From positions 19,023,001-19,087,000 of the forward strand of contig CM054182.1 of the NCBI GenBank assembly GCA_028829895.1: a DNA stretch of 64,000 bases, given 5' to 3'. The position numbers and the translations under genes were made by a program. Under the pieces are notes generated by a model. The model saw nothing but the letters and a program-made list of their open reading frames with translations, had not been told where the DNA came from and did no database searches. Positions 23,402 to 34,915 of the stretch are shown piece by piece; the first letter of the stretch is position 1; every line of letters starts with the position of its first letter. The DNA comes from Sinotaia quadrata (Eukaryota; Mollusca; Gastropoda; Architaenioglossa; Viviparidae).

Positions 23402-23486
23402 CTCTTTAAGTTTTCTTACTTTTGATGCCTCTGGTCACAGGAGACCTTGTCCCACTGTGTGTTCCAAATATTCAAGTTTGAAATGT

Positions 23487-23916
23487 CTAAAGAAACATTT
23501 GGTTGGGCGTGAAGTAAGATTGCATTCCTTCAAACACTGGAATAACTTTCATAACACTAGGCTGTGCTATTTCAGTCTGGGTCACCACCAGTATGTCATT
23601 CATGAAATTGGAGATAGATTCCTCTTTCATGGGTTCGATAAGCAATCGCCTCATTTTAGTGAAAACAGGTGGTGCTGTGAGGAAGCCAAATGGCATTACC
23701 TGCCATTGATATTGGCCATCAGTTGTACTGAATGCTTAATTTCGGCCAGTCTGCCTCAAAGGCTGGAATTCGCCAAAAACCTTTGGTCAAATTTAATTTA
23801 GAAAAATAATTTGCTCCACTAAGCCATGCGAAAAGATGTTCTGGTTCAGGTGAAAAACATTCAGGTGAAAAACATTGTTCAGCTCTCTGCAGTCCACACA
23901 AATTCGGTGAGTGCAT
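23487..23916 (-). pseudogene. Gypsy RT palm/fingers fragments, frameshifted
   Basis: Two overlapping minus frames carry the substrate-binding part (YFSKLNLTKGFWRIP) and then the PFGFLTAPPVF and FMND parts. In a working element these would be one frame. An in-place duplication CAGGTGAAAAACATT is visible at about 23849-23878. Confidence 0.85.
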
Positions 23917-24647
23917 CCTTCCTTTTAACTAGAACAATAGGAGTGCTATGCGGAGACTCCGCCTTCTCAATCACACCTAAGGCTAGCATAGAGCTGATTT
24001 CCTTTGTAGCATCTTGTTTAGCATAGGACAAAACACAGTTTTACGTGAATTGGATTATGATCCGATAGTGTGACCTTAAATCCACACGGTCTCTTTTCTC
24101 CGGGTTTATCGGTAAAAACGTTGTGAGTTTCATTTATCACGCTCTATAATTGTTGAGTGTCAGGGTCTGAGAGTTCCGGATTTAAAATAACGGCATTAAC
24201 AGTTTCAACATCTGTTAAACAAGGGTATGTTATGGATTCGGTATCGGGTACAGAGGAAGCATTGTCCTCTATTACAATAGTACCAACCATGTTATCCGGG
24301 TGTTCTTTACATGTCAGATTAGTATGAAAACGTTTCACTTTAGATCCAATCTGAATTGGAAAATAGCACACACTCAATTTCTCAATTGCTTCATAGGGTC
24401 CTTGCCATGATACATCTAGTTTATTTCAGTGCAGAGGTAACAACAACAACACCCACATACCGACTTCACTGTTTCATGCTTTCGTTTTGCGGTTGTACAG
24501 ATGTGCTTGTCTAGCTTTGATTTAGTGTACATTCTCGGCCTCTATCTGACATCAATGCACGAAATATTTCTAAGTCCATTCCATCTCAATCAGTCAGTTA
24601 ACTCACCATTAAGCTAATGGCTGCCTTTCAAGCCCAGACTTCTTACC

Positions 24648-24952
24648 ACTCCAAATTCAAGTTATTGGACAATAGAATTCTCTACAGCTTGTAAACTTTA
24701 GATCTCAGTCCTCTGGCTGGTCTCGTTCTTGTAATTCTTGACCATTAGATAATAAATCTACTCATCCAGTTGGAACTAGTTGGGATTGCATCAGTATTTT
24801 CTGGAAACTTCTCAACTCGAATTGTTTACTCCAAATCCTACACTTGCAATTGTACCAACCTAAGGAGTGCGCATGGTCAGGTCACTTCGACAATTTTATA
24901 ATTTATATAATAATTAAGTCTAGAAATAGATATAGGCAAATTTACTCTGCCA
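24648..24952 (-). repeat. LTR-like direct repeat (5' LTR of the gypsy relic)
   Basis: The partner of 21816-22125. On the minus strand it also begins TGGCA (plus-strand TGCCA at 24948-24952). The internal side ends at about CTTGAATT, followed by TGGAGTGGTAAG, which could be a primer-binding site but was not matched to a tRNA. Divergence between the two copies is plainly visible, indicating an old insertion. Confidence 0.72.
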
Positions 24953-25370
24953 GACCCTGTTCACAAAACTCACCTATTATGCTGAATAAAATAGTTTCTG
25001 ATGAAATGAATGCTTAAAATTTAGGCTTTCATTGACACACTTCTAATTAATTTTTCATTATGTCAATTTTTTTGTGTGTCATTCCATTTCTTAAAATTGT
25101 ATTCTTCCATGTAAACTTAGTAATGTGCCTGTCAATCATAGGTGTGAACGACTTAAACAGCTTGTGAACTATTTTCTCTTCATATATTCATGCGACACAA
25201 ACACACATACATAATGGTGAATGAGTCAAAGGAGGTTCACTTCTCCATATAAAGGTTAAGAATGCTCATCACTTTCTAGACTAAGCAAGCCTGTAGGATT
25301 AAACAATATTTATATTAAAAAAAAACCTATTGCATGCGCTCATACATAAAAAAAATTAATCAACGTCTTT
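24953..25370. other. AT-rich unique sequence
   Basis: No gene or element is recognised. Confidence 0.4.
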
Positions 25371-25375
25371 TTTTC

Positions 25376-25590
25376 TTAGCAAATTTTGTTACTTTTTCTG
25401 ATAGCAAATTTTGTTACTTTTTCTGATAGCAAATTTTGTTACTTTTTCTGATAGCAAATTTTGTTACTTTTTCTGATAGCAAATTTTGTTACTTTTTCTG
25501 ATAGCAAATTTTGTTACTTTTTCTGATAGCAAATTTTGTTACTTTTTCTGATGACAAATTTTGTTACTTTTTCTGATGACAAATTTCTGC
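25376..25590. repeat. 25-bp minisatellite, 8-9 copies
   Basis: AGCAAATTTTGTTACTTTTT plus CTGAT is repeated almost perfectly; the last two copies change GATAGC to GATGAC. Confidence 0.96.
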
Positions 25591-25609
25591 CTCACCACCT
25601 TCTATCTTC

Positions 25610-25955
25610 ATCTCTTATCACACAGCATAGAGCGGGCGGATCTGCACTTAGTGACTGGCATTAGTCTTAACGGGTCTCGGGTCAACGTTCTCAGTTGGCA
25701 ATCAAAGGAAGATGACGAAATGTGACTCGCGAAGACATTACCTGTGCGGGGGAAATGATGGAACTTGGCTGGCGCATAATTGGTGTGCACGCCGACAGCT
25801 TGCTGCCGTACCCAAGCGCGCAGCACTATCGCCTGGTCCACGGAGTCTTACGGCAATGTTTAATGGTCAGTGTCGTTTTCGGTCATCTCCATCAACGTCA
25901 CGCCTTCCTGCACGTGGCGGAAAGTGGCGATGTTATCGTTGCCGGAATTAATTAA
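25610..25955. promoter_or_regulatory. CpG-rich unique island, possibly conserved
   Basis: An abrupt switch from AT-rich repeats to about 350 bp of CpG-containing unique DNA (AGAGCGGGCGGATC, GCGTACC-type words, GGTGTGCACGCCGAC, AATTAATTAATG at the right edge). Frames of 77-79 codons are open on both strands, which CpG-rich DNA often allows; none has a known domain or splice context. A regulatory element or an unrecognised exon are both possible. Confidence 0.35.
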
Positions 25956-25999
25956 TGTGGATTTTTTTTTAAAAAAAAAAAGCCCCATGATAATCGAAC

Positions 26000-26510
26000 T
26001 TCATTTCCTTTGTTCTTGTGCATCTGGTTCACCCAGTGCGTTGGTTTGACGCAGTCCAAGACCAGACGAAAGGGAGTAGTGATGGGACAACCAATTGAAT
26101 AAAGAGTAATCACTATCGTTTGTATGCTTGCTTGTATATATAATAGTTCGCGCGTTTGTTTGTTTGCTAATCTGGTTAATTTAATTAAATAATTCATCGT
26201 TTTGAATTATCTCAGCTAGGCAGATCACTTGCCTTTGTTAAATGGATTATGAATCATTTTAGTAACTTGTATATACTAAAGAATAACATACTCATTGAAT
26301 TATCATCTGTAGTCCTTGACTGTCTGTGGATTGAATAACTGGGTCAAGAGAGTTTTAAAAAAAATAATTTCAACGAATTTATAGCATTGAAATTTATAGC
26401 GCAAATGCTAAGAAAGAATATTTAAAGATGAGGACAGTAAGATGTCTAGACTGAATGATTAGGCTTGCAAAATCTATTAGATCCAATTTGAAAGATATTG
26501 GCCCCATGTA
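26000..26510. other. AT-rich unique sequence
   Basis: No feature is recognised between two CpG-rich islands. Confidence 0.4.
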
Positions 26511-26519
26511 GGACTAGAA

Positions 26520-27010
26520 GCAGCTGAGGTCTAATTCAACTTTGCGCATTTGTGGGCCTTGTAGTGAGACGCGGTACGTCAGTGTGCCGCCATTTAGCCC
26601 CAGCATACACTCACAGCATACACTCACAGCTTATGTTCAGGCTCCATTTTATCCAAGCTCACTCGATTCTTTCCCGCGCTCTCGCCGCTACGTCTGCTCG
26701 CCTTTCCAGCCACCTCCAACAGACGGGTCGGCGACACCAGCTGCCGAGTGGATCCACTAAGCTTCAGATGAAAGCAGAGGGTGGAGATACCACTTCGGGA
26801 AAATCGCAATACCTCACAGACTCATCGTCAACCACAGCTGTTCCGCCACATCTAGCACACCACTCAGCGTCATTTTTTTTTAAAATTGAAAAAGAAACCA
26901 AGTCTACGGCCGGCCGTCAATGAATAGAGTCACGGCGAGCTCCTTGTGCACAGTCAACCATAGCGAACTCACTGCGGTATCCAGGGAAACTGGCCTATCC
27001 AACCATGGAG
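26520..27010. promoter_or_regulatory. CpG-rich island with open frames, uncertain
   Basis: This block contains GTGAGACGCGGTACGTC, TTCCCGCGCTCTCGCCGC, GACGGGTCGGCGACACC and TACGGCCGGCCGTC. A 123-codon plus frame (26552-26923) crosses it, but its composition (Ser/His/Thr/Arg-rich, then a Phe run) and the lack of splice sites or domains do not support a protein. It could be an alternative upstream promoter or enhancer. A short tandem (CAGCATACACTCA, twice) sits at about 26601-26628. Confidence 0.35.
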
Positions 27011-27134
27011 CAGATACTGAAACAAAATAAAAATAAAAAATAACAGAACTGCCAGAGAACAGTTACAAGCAATCAGAGAACCAGTCCACAAAAATCAGTC
27101 AAACAAAATCAAACAAAAAACCGTATCAAAAGCA

Positions 27135-27192
27135 GGAATGAATGAATGAATGAATGAATGAATGAATGAATCAATCAATCAATCAATCAAGA
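27135..27192. repeat. (AATG)n-(AATC)n tetranucleotide repeat
   Basis: About eight GAATG-type units turn into about five AATC units. Confidence 0.95.
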
Positions 27193-27610
27193 CACTGAAG
27201 TTGAACGTTAAGAGAAAAAAAGGAAAACAAAGCAATTAATCCATGCAATCTACTACAGGTACAACCAAGTATAGAAAGAAGCCAAATAATATATAAAAGT
27301 AAACTGATGGGTGACGGGTACAACTACTACGACGACAACGGACAAAGTTACAGCAAGATGATGAACCCCCCACACACACACAACAAGAAGCAACACAAAA
27401 GTAGATATCAAAGACCACCATGTCTACATTTTCATGGCTTTTTATCTATTTGTATATACGAGAGCAGTTTCTATCAGGGGTATTTTTAATTTTAAATTAT
27501 CTCCCTTTGTCTCGAACCAAACGTCATTTTTCCATGTTGTTCCGCTAACAGTGCTGACGGAAGTCTACTTTTGGATCTGAGTAATCTGAAACTAGAAGGG
27601 TGCCAAAGCT
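27193..27610. other. Unique sequence, nothing recognised
   Basis: Short open frames on both strands have no recognisable content. Confidence 0.4.
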
Positions 27611-27835
27611 GATCGGCGAAATTTTACAGTTTTGAAAGTTTAGTGTTCTATTGCTTTTGTATTCATTGTTGTGATCGGCGAATTTTTAGTTTTTTAAGGT
27701 TAGTGTTCTATTGCTTTTGTATTCATTGTTGTGATTGGCGAATTTTTACAGTTTTGAAAGTTTGGTGTTCTATTGCTTTTGTGGTCATGTGTTGTGATCG
27801 GCGAATTTTTACAGTTTTGAAAGTTTTAATGTTAG
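27611..27835. repeat. ~61-bp minisatellite, ~3.5 copies
   Basis: The unit contains TGTGATCGGCGAATTTTTA, CAGTTTTGAAAGTTTAGTG and TTCTATTGCTTTTGTATTCA. Open frames over it are artefacts. Confidence 0.93.
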
Positions 27836-27984
27836 CTAGAAAATACAGTTGTCTTGAAATTTATGGTTTTCAAACATTATGATTTCAATGCTAAGAGCTG
27901 ATCTGTTCTATTGTTTAACCTTAATGATTTTATGGTTTCGTTTCGTTTGATTTCGTACAGTGCAATCTTCTCCCACATACGGAT

Positions 27985-28372
27985 ATTTTATATTATATAT
28001 AGACTAATTGTGACATCCATGTTTATATTATATGTAGACTAATTGCGGCACCCATATTAATACAATATATAGACTAATTGTGACATCCATGTTTATATTA
28101 TACGTAGACTAATTGTGACATCCATGTTTATATTATATGTAGACTAATTGTGACATCCATGTTTATATTATATACAGACTAATTGTGACATCCATGTTTA
28201 TATTATATGTAGACTAATTGTGACATCCATGTTTATATTATATACAGACTAATTGTGACATCCATGTTTATATTATATGTAGACTAATTGCGACACCCAT
28301 ATTAATACAATACATAGACTAATTGTCACACCCATGCTAATATTACATATAGACTAATTGCCATACCAGAGT
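27985..28372. repeat. 35-bp minisatellite, ~11 copies
   Basis: The unit contains TAGACTAATTGTGACATCC and ATGTTTATATTATATG. Outer copies differ (CGACACCCATATTAATACAA), inner ones are nearly uniform. Confidence 0.95.
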
Positions 28373-28464
28373 TTTCAGTGTATTAAATTTCAATCTATTT
28401 TATAATTAATTTTAATCTATACTTGATGTATTTTTAAATAACTAATTGTGTTCACTTACTTATT

Positions 28465-28469
<5 letters not shown>

Positions 28470-28534
<65 letters not shown>
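28470..28534. repeat. (GT)n microsatellite, ~31 units
   Basis: A pure GT run. Confidence 0.97.
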
Positions 28535-28535
<1 letters not shown>

Positions 28536-29172
28536 CACTTAACTTTGGTAATTGTAAAAGTTTTCACTCTTCCTTTTTCGTTATACAGATTACAACGCGC
28601 TGACTTAGCATGATAACACGCGGTCTCTACGCTCTTTCATTCAAAGCAGGGTTTGCTAGGGTTACTCCGAGAGATCATGATTGAGAAAAAATAAAGCATG
28701 TTGACATAGTAATTTTCATCCAGGGTTTCCCCGAGACCTGAAAATTATTTCAAGGTCTCTCCAGGGTAAAAAAAAAGGATGAGAAAGGCTGGTGTATAAA
28801 GCATGAAAGAAATTACACAATAATTTATATTGGTCTACAGCACAATGTTGATTAATGAAGTCTGTTCTTGTGTGACAAATTCGTGACCACCGTATAATAT
28901 CGGTGGTGTGCGTCATTAGTTTTAGTGAAACGTGAAAGGAAGTTGTGATTGTTTTTGTTTCACACGGATCTGAAGATTTGTGTGGAATACATACATAATA
29001 CTGAGGAACAGTTATTGGAATTTCTGCAACAATTACAAATGGGCTTAGTGTGTTTTCCTGCACGTACATTTTCTCAGTATAACCAGATTTGTTCAGTGGA
29101 CATGTCAAAAGGACAAGTCATGAAGCATTCAGATAGATGTTTCAATCAATTGTATTCTTTGCATTTATTTTG
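28535..29172. other. Unique sequence, nothing recognised
   Basis: A 130-codon minus frame (28716-29108) overlaps a 92-codon plus frame (28949-29227). Neither shows a domain, signal peptide or plausible exon context, and both are probably chance. Confidence 0.4.
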
Positions 29173-29340
29173 CTCTTTGTCTTGTACCATGTACTTATAT
29201 CATTCTAACCACTGTGCAACATTATAATAATTGATTATATTACTCGTGCAGGCTCTTTGTCTTGTATCATGTACTGATCCCATTCTAACCACTATGCAAC
29301 ATTATAATAATTGATTATATTACTCGTGCAGGCTCTCTGC
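29173..29340. repeat. 80-bp tandem duplication
   Basis: CTCTTTGTCTTGTA recurs at 29173 and 29253, and CTCTCTG begins a third remnant at 29333. TTGATTATATTACTCGTGCA ends each copy. Confidence 0.93.
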
Positions 29341-29435
29341 GGAGTGATTGAACCTATTTATCAGAAGCTGCCTACCACAGATAATATAACCTGTAATCAG
29401 AATAAATGACCTAGCAGTTGATCGAGAAATAGACG

Positions 29436-29560
29436 CAGACCTGTACAGGATGCATGTTTTATTCTCGTAGTCACTCGGTGTCTTAATCGCTGACCTCTAC
29501 GGGATGCATGTTTTATTCTCGTAGTCACTCGGTGTCTTAATTGCTGACCTGTACGGGATG
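29436..29560. repeat. 54-bp tandem repeat, ~2.5 copies
   Basis: GACCTGTACAGGATGCATG recurs at 29438, 29492 and 29546 with TCTCGTAGTCACTCGGTGTC between. Confidence 0.92.
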
Positions 29561-29635
29561 CGTGTTACAATCTTGGACGTGTGACGTTCCGAATGAAAAT
29601 CTGCATTATCCAAGTAATATGTCATTCCTGTGCGC

Positions 29636-29777
29636 AGTGAATAATTACACGAGTTAACGGTCGATATTCAGTTATTATATAGTCATTCGCAATACTAAAT
29701 TAAACATGAATAATTACATGAGTTAACGTCGATATTCAGTTATTATATAGTCATTCGCAATACTAAATTAAACATGG
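29636..29777. repeat. ~69-bp tandem duplication
   Basis: Two copies run from GAATAATTACA through GATATTCAGTTATTATATAG to TACTAAATTAAACATG. Confidence 0.93.
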
Positions 29778-30040
29778 CCATCAGCATAGTGTACTAGCCG
29801 TAGATAGTTTATTTTGCAAATAAATAACATTTCCATCATCAAGTCTGAAGTTACCTTAAAGTTGTTTTCGCAGTTGACTGTCTTAAACAAATATTATAAA
29901 TGAGATATTTATGATTGCGACATTCAATCTAAATGGGACGCAACTTTATGATTGATGTATTTCAGATTCTGCACAGAATAATGTAGCATATGTGATATAG
30001 CACCGATTGCAGTATAAACATTATGAATTTATATCTTAAG
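29778..30040. other. Unique sequence
   Basis: AT-rich; nothing recognised. Confidence 0.4.
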
Positions 30041-30043
30041 ATT

Positions 30044-30420
30044 CTGAGCAGAATAATGTGGTCGGCCCATTTGATAATTATAGGGCCGATTACAGTACAA
30101 ACACGAACAGACAGAATAATGTGGCCCATTTGATAATTATAGGGCCGATTACAGTACAAACACGAACAGACAGAATAATGTGGCCGGCCCATTTGATAAT
30201 TATAGGGCCGATTACAGTACAAACACGAACAGACAGAATAATGTGGCCGGCCCATTTGATAATTATAAGGCCGATTACAGTACAAACACGAACAGACAGA
30301 ATAATGTGGCCCATTTGATAATTATAGGGCCGATTACAGTACAAACACGAACAGACAGAATAATGTGGCCCATTTGATAATTATAGGGCCGATTACAGTA
30401 CAAACACGAACAGACAGATA
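30044..30420. repeat. 58-62 bp minisatellite, 6 copies
   Basis: The unit contains CAGAATAATGTGG(CCGG)CCC, TTTGATAATTATAGGGCCG and ATTACAGTACAAACACGAAC. Copies differ by presence of an extra CCGG, giving two length classes. Open frames on both strands are artefacts. Confidence 0.96.
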
Positions 30421-30585
30421 CTAGCAAATGAAACTAGGAACACATGTAAACTGTGATTTTGGTGAATTTATTCACAGTACGGAATATGTTTTCGTACATA
30501 TTTAACAAGAATGTATTGATTAACATAGCTGATAAAAAAGGAATTTAAAAAATTCCTTTTGCTAGAGATATCAAACTTACACACA

Positions 30586-30696
30586 CAATCAGAAACATCT
30601 AACACACGTATTATTTTAGCACTGCTACCACAATCAGAAAGGTCTAACACACGTATTATTTTAGCATTGCTACCTCAATCAGATATGCAGTACACC
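30586..30696. repeat. 45-bp tandem repeat, ~2.5 copies
   Basis: ACAATCAGAAA...CTAACACACG and TATTATTTTAGCA...CTACC recur with small changes. Confidence 0.88.
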
Positions 30697-32005
30697 TAAT
30701 AGGAGGATTAAGATAATGAGATATTTCGAGAGCAAAACAAAAATAATACTATAACATAAGTAAAATGAGTCTTTATGCAACGACAGCCCGCTGCTACAAG
30801 GCAATCGCGAGGAATGCATTTCTGAAATGACACTGAAATAAAATCATCAAATACAAGTAGAACAAATATACCTGTCACATATTTCCTTTACAGGCATGTA
30901 AAAGCACTGGCAAAAAAAAAAAAAAAGATTATTTTGCAGGCACTAACATCTGGGCAAGAATGACAGCAATGCAAAATTTTGTAACACTACAAATACATTT
31001 ATATATTTAAAAGTGTCAATAAAGATATGGACACACATACAAACATACTTTTTGTATCCAGAAGAAAACAACTACTTGTTTTTTGCGTAAACACCGCCCA
31101 CCCCCCTCCCCCCAAAATAAAACAATAAAAACGGTATGATTTAAATGCTCAATAACAGCAATATAAAAGGTTTACGTATAATTTTATTAAAGATTTTTAA
31201 GATATGTTTCTGATCAATACATGTACTTACTAAATTAAAACTGACAGTTGTGGAGATGATCTGCCACAGTCCACAAAAGCAAGTACTCCAGACAATATTT
31301 AAAGTGAAAAGTGTTTAATGACTATATTTGGAATGAAAAGCGTTTAGAGACAATATTTTATGGGTGAAGCATGTTTATTAAAGATAAACATTTTACGAAA
31401 GAAGTGTTTAAAGACGAACATGATGGCTCGTAAATGTAGGAAAGGTAAACATTTCTGATGGTGTTGGAAGACCAAAATTTCAGTGGGTTGAAAGATCCAC
31501 AATTTGGGAAGAAAGTTGTTTATAGATAAATAATTAATTAAAATGAAGATGTAGGCGATGAATCTGTTACAATGAACACAAGAGATAAAAAGTATTTGAA
31601 GACAAACTTTAAGTTGAGGAATGCTTACAAACAAAGATTCAGGCGAAAAGTAGAGAAAGGAATGGTTTTCCAGTTAGTTAGGAGGAATGTAAAGCTTATA
31701 AGTCTTTAAAGATAATCAGGTGGAATGTAAAGCTAAGGATTATTTAAAGACAGGAGAAATCAGGAAGAAAGTGAAACCAATGATTGTTTAAAGACATTTA
31801 GGAGGAAAGAAAATCCAAAGATTATCAAGACAATCAGGAGGAAAGCAAAGATAAAAATTGTTTAAAAACAGCCAGGAGTGAAGTAATGATAATAATGATT
31901 GCTTAATGACAAAGTGTTAGGATGATTAAAACATAAATAAGATTCTTCACCACACATCAACTGAGGACCTACAAGCTTATCGCAATACACTCAAGTCAAT
32001 AATGA
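30697..32005. other. AT-rich sequence with weak GTTTAAAGAC-type repeats
   Basis: No gene is recognised. From about 31270 to 31900 a degenerate ~28-35 bp motif (GTTTAAAGACA, AGGAGGAAAG) recurs, the remains of an old array. Open frames here are not convincing. Confidence 0.45.
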
Positions 32006-32007
32006 AG

Positions 32008-32164
32008 TGCACACACACACAAACATACACGTACACACACACAAACATACATGTACACACACACAAACATACACGTACACACACAAACATACACGTACAC
32101 ACACACACAAACATACACGTACACACACGCACAAACATACACGTACACACACACACACACACAA
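32008..32164. repeat. CA-rich higher-order repeat, ~22-26 bp unit
   Basis: Units of ACACACACAAACATACACGT plus TAC recur about six times, with a variable number of CA steps. Five overlapping open frames are artefacts. Confidence 0.93.
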
Positions 32165-33700
32165 GCGAAGAAGAAAATAGTGCCATTCTCCATCTGCAAT
32201 AAATATAACACATTCACAATTCTCTACTACTATGTATATCTTCGCTTCCTTAAAAAAAAAAAAACAAGAAAAAGAAAACTAAACCTGGCTTCATTTTAGC
32301 ATACTCAGTATACTGATAGTATTGTAACATTTTTTTCTCTTCATAAAACTCAGTTCACTAAGGTTTTCCCCAAGAACATCATGGGCACTTAGGAAGTTAT
32401 ATTGACTTTATGTCTTTAACAATATACTAGAAACCCAGACTTGTGCTGGCATGGCGTACAGCAATAAAACGTGGTCTGGAATTCAAGCACACTGTCTTGT
32501 CAATAATTCACGTGGATGAAAGAGGTAAAAATCAAATCAAATCAACACGAAAAGAAGGCAAGCGATTAAATGTCACATTCAAAAGTGACAAGATGTCACA
32601 CAGCGCAACCGCGTTCGTTAATGATAACGAAATTATACGGGTTTCAATAAAACAAATTAAAAAAAAATAATAATGGCAACGGGTGCAGACCCAACGAAAT
32701 GTGTAAAGGCAATACAATAAACCTAACTTCATTAAAAAATGTGAACAGGGACGCCACAATAAACAATACCAGCAACAACAGAAAATAATAACTACCCCCC
32801 TTCCGACCCCTCTCTGCAAAGAAAGCAAAGTTATGCGAATACTATTAAAAGTGTACAAATAATATGAAAGACTGTTAAAACAGATGAATAAATGTACACT
32901 AGGGACTGTTGAGACCAAGACTGACATAACTGAAATTTACAATTTCACAAACGGAAGTGGTATAGAGTGTATGGCGTGCGCTAAATAAACGAGAGGAAAA
33001 TGATAATAAAATTAAAAATAATATTACAACTCTCGAAATAAATTCTTTGTTAGAATATATGCTTGACACTAACTTAGGTTAACGGCTTCACTTGCAGACA
33101 GAAAGCGCTGATTAAAGCAGCAAAAATCAAATGTTAAATTTAATAAAAAGAGGTTATATTTGCCGTTATCACACTGTTCAAAACCACAACAGATTTCGTA
33201 TGCTAATTATCACTTGAATTCGACAGAGTGTGTGCTTTGTTTTACTGACCCTACCGTCCGTGAAATACTTAACCGCCAAGTTGAATAAAGTCGAAAGCGA
33301 TGTTTAATAGAAATCTTTGGATGAATATCTAAATAGTTCATACTTCTTATTTGTTTAAATAATATAATAGAAAATCAATGCTGTTACACATAAAACTTCA
33401 CTCATTAATGAAAAAAAAAGTAATAACAAATACAAATTTAAACATTAGGCTAACATTAGGCACTGCGCCTAAATGTAGAGTTCTTTCTCCCTCGAAAACA
33501 TTATAGTTCCTTGGAAACAACAGTCCTTGAAAACATTCCCCCCCACCCACCCCGAAAGAAACAATGCAGCCACGAGGCAGTAGTTCTACGGGGAGAAACA
33601 CGATCCACATCGTACACGCCTACAGATGCGTGCGCATTAGTAATAACTTCCGGTGAAGGGTAACTGCGATGACACTGAAAAGTACACTGCATATTCTGCA
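32165..33700. other. AT-rich unique sequence
   Basis: No coding region is recognised. A 131-codon minus frame (32532-32927) has Tyr/Phe/Leu-rich low-complexity content without a domain. A C-run (33539-33551) and A-runs are present. Confidence 0.4.
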
Positions 33701-33705
33701 TTTAC

Positions 33706-33800
33706 ATGCACAGCCAAACACGCTGTATACAAAGTTCTCAAAAACACACTGCATACAAAGTTCTCAAAAACACACTGTATATAAAGTTCTCAAAAACACG
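33706..33800. repeat. ~26-bp tandem repeat, 3-4 copies
   Basis: ATACAAAGTTCTCAAAAACA plus CACTGC recurs with one diverged final copy. Confidence 0.9.
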
Positions 33801-34019
33801 CATAAATGTACTCAGTCTCGGGCACCGGCTTCAAACAACGAGACTTCGAGGTAAAAGGTCTGTCTGGAATTACGTGCTAAAAATAAATGAATCATTACAC
33901 TGTACAACCTTACAGCACGAGAAGCTCAAATAAATGATATCACAGTATACAGCGGAATGCACGTCAAAACCACTAGAAAGATCAACACGTTAAATCATAA
34001 TGAAATCTATTGAACATTA

Positions 34020-34345
34020 CATCAAATCGTATTGCTGTCTATCACAGTGGACAGTTTGTCAAAACATGATGAAATCTGCCAGCAAACACAGCATCAAATT
34101 AAAATGTTGCCTATCACAATGCAACTTGTGAAAACGTCAAGAAATCTGTCAACAATCACCGTATTCAATCACAATGCTATCCATCAACAATGGACAGTAT
34201 GTCAAAACGTCAAGAAATCTGTCATCAATCACTGTATCCAATCACAATGCTCTCCATCAACAATGTCAAAACGTCAAGAACTCTGTCAACAAACAAGACA
34301 TCAAAACATAGCAAAATCCATCACGATAAAGAGCATATCAATTCA
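34020..34345. repeat. Degenerate ~65-75 bp tandem repeat
   Basis: The words GTCAAAACGTCAAGAAATCT, CAATCACAATGCT and CATCAACAATGGACAGT recur four or five times with considerable divergence. Confidence 0.75.
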
Positions 34346-34915
34346 TCATGAAATCTAACAAATTGTACATGTATATTCAACCACAGTGAGATCTATCAAA
34401 TGGATTGTGTTTATAATTATAATGAAATATTATGTCTCACTTATGTCTGACAGTAACGAAAAGCAGTAATTTTCTCTCCTAGTGAGATATACAATAACAT
34501 ACTAATTATGGCATATAATTATTGCATAATGAGATATACAGTAATACACTAACCAAGATACTTGCAACATAATAACTACACATCAATACAATAATGATGA
34601 TGTAAACAGTAACACACACATGCATAATGACGTCTTCTTTAATGCTCAGTAGATGTATAACAACATTTACAACTACTCAAATGATTGATAAATAATGCTT
34701 ACCAAGCACATTTAAAGTATGTGTACATTCCCCCCCCCAAAAAAAATCAATCTAATACTAGTACTACATCTAATAGTCATCATTCCATACAGAGACAAAA
34801 CAAAACTTACAAAGAAATGAAACAAAAACAGTAAACGAGACAAGATTTGGTAGGGGCGAGGGGGTGGGGGAGGAGAGAGAAATGAAACATGCTTCATCTA
34901 ATGCCGATGACGTTG
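34346..34915. other. 3' flank of the coiled-coil gene
   Basis: This lies downstream of the stop codon in the minus-strand sense, so it should include the 3' UTR. I could not place a clear minus-strand AATAAA close to the stop. AT-rich with C- and G-runs at 34728-34738 and 34859-34876. Confidence 0.4.

Larger units (their letters stand above)
22136..24647 (-). mobile_element. Decayed Ty3/gypsy retrotransposon, internal region
   Basis: Minus-strand pol fragments appear in the correct order but different frames. There is a linker before RT (about 24144-24377 and beyond), RT pieces with KLNLTKGFWRIP (about 23.8 kb), PFGFLTAPPVF and a degenerate active-site box FMND (23595-23606, one Asp of the usual pair replaced by Asn), then the RT-RNase H connection and RNase H start KTDASNAGLGAEL (about 23.13-23.17 kb). 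Frameshifts and stops separate all pieces. No protease, integrase or gag could be recognised, and 22136-22700 shows no coding. It is an old, non-functional copy. Confidence 0.88.

Noticed and set aside
22925..24377. Intact retroviral-type pol gene
   Set aside because: The pieces are in different frames with stops between them and essential domains are absent; it is annotated as a relic.
26552..26923. 123-codon open frame as a coding exon
   Set aside because: No recognised domain, no clear splice sites, composition explained by a CpG-rich island; kept only as a possible regulatory island.
28716..29108. 130-codon minus-strand frame
   Set aside because: No domain or splice context was recognised, and a 92-codon plus-strand frame overlaps it.
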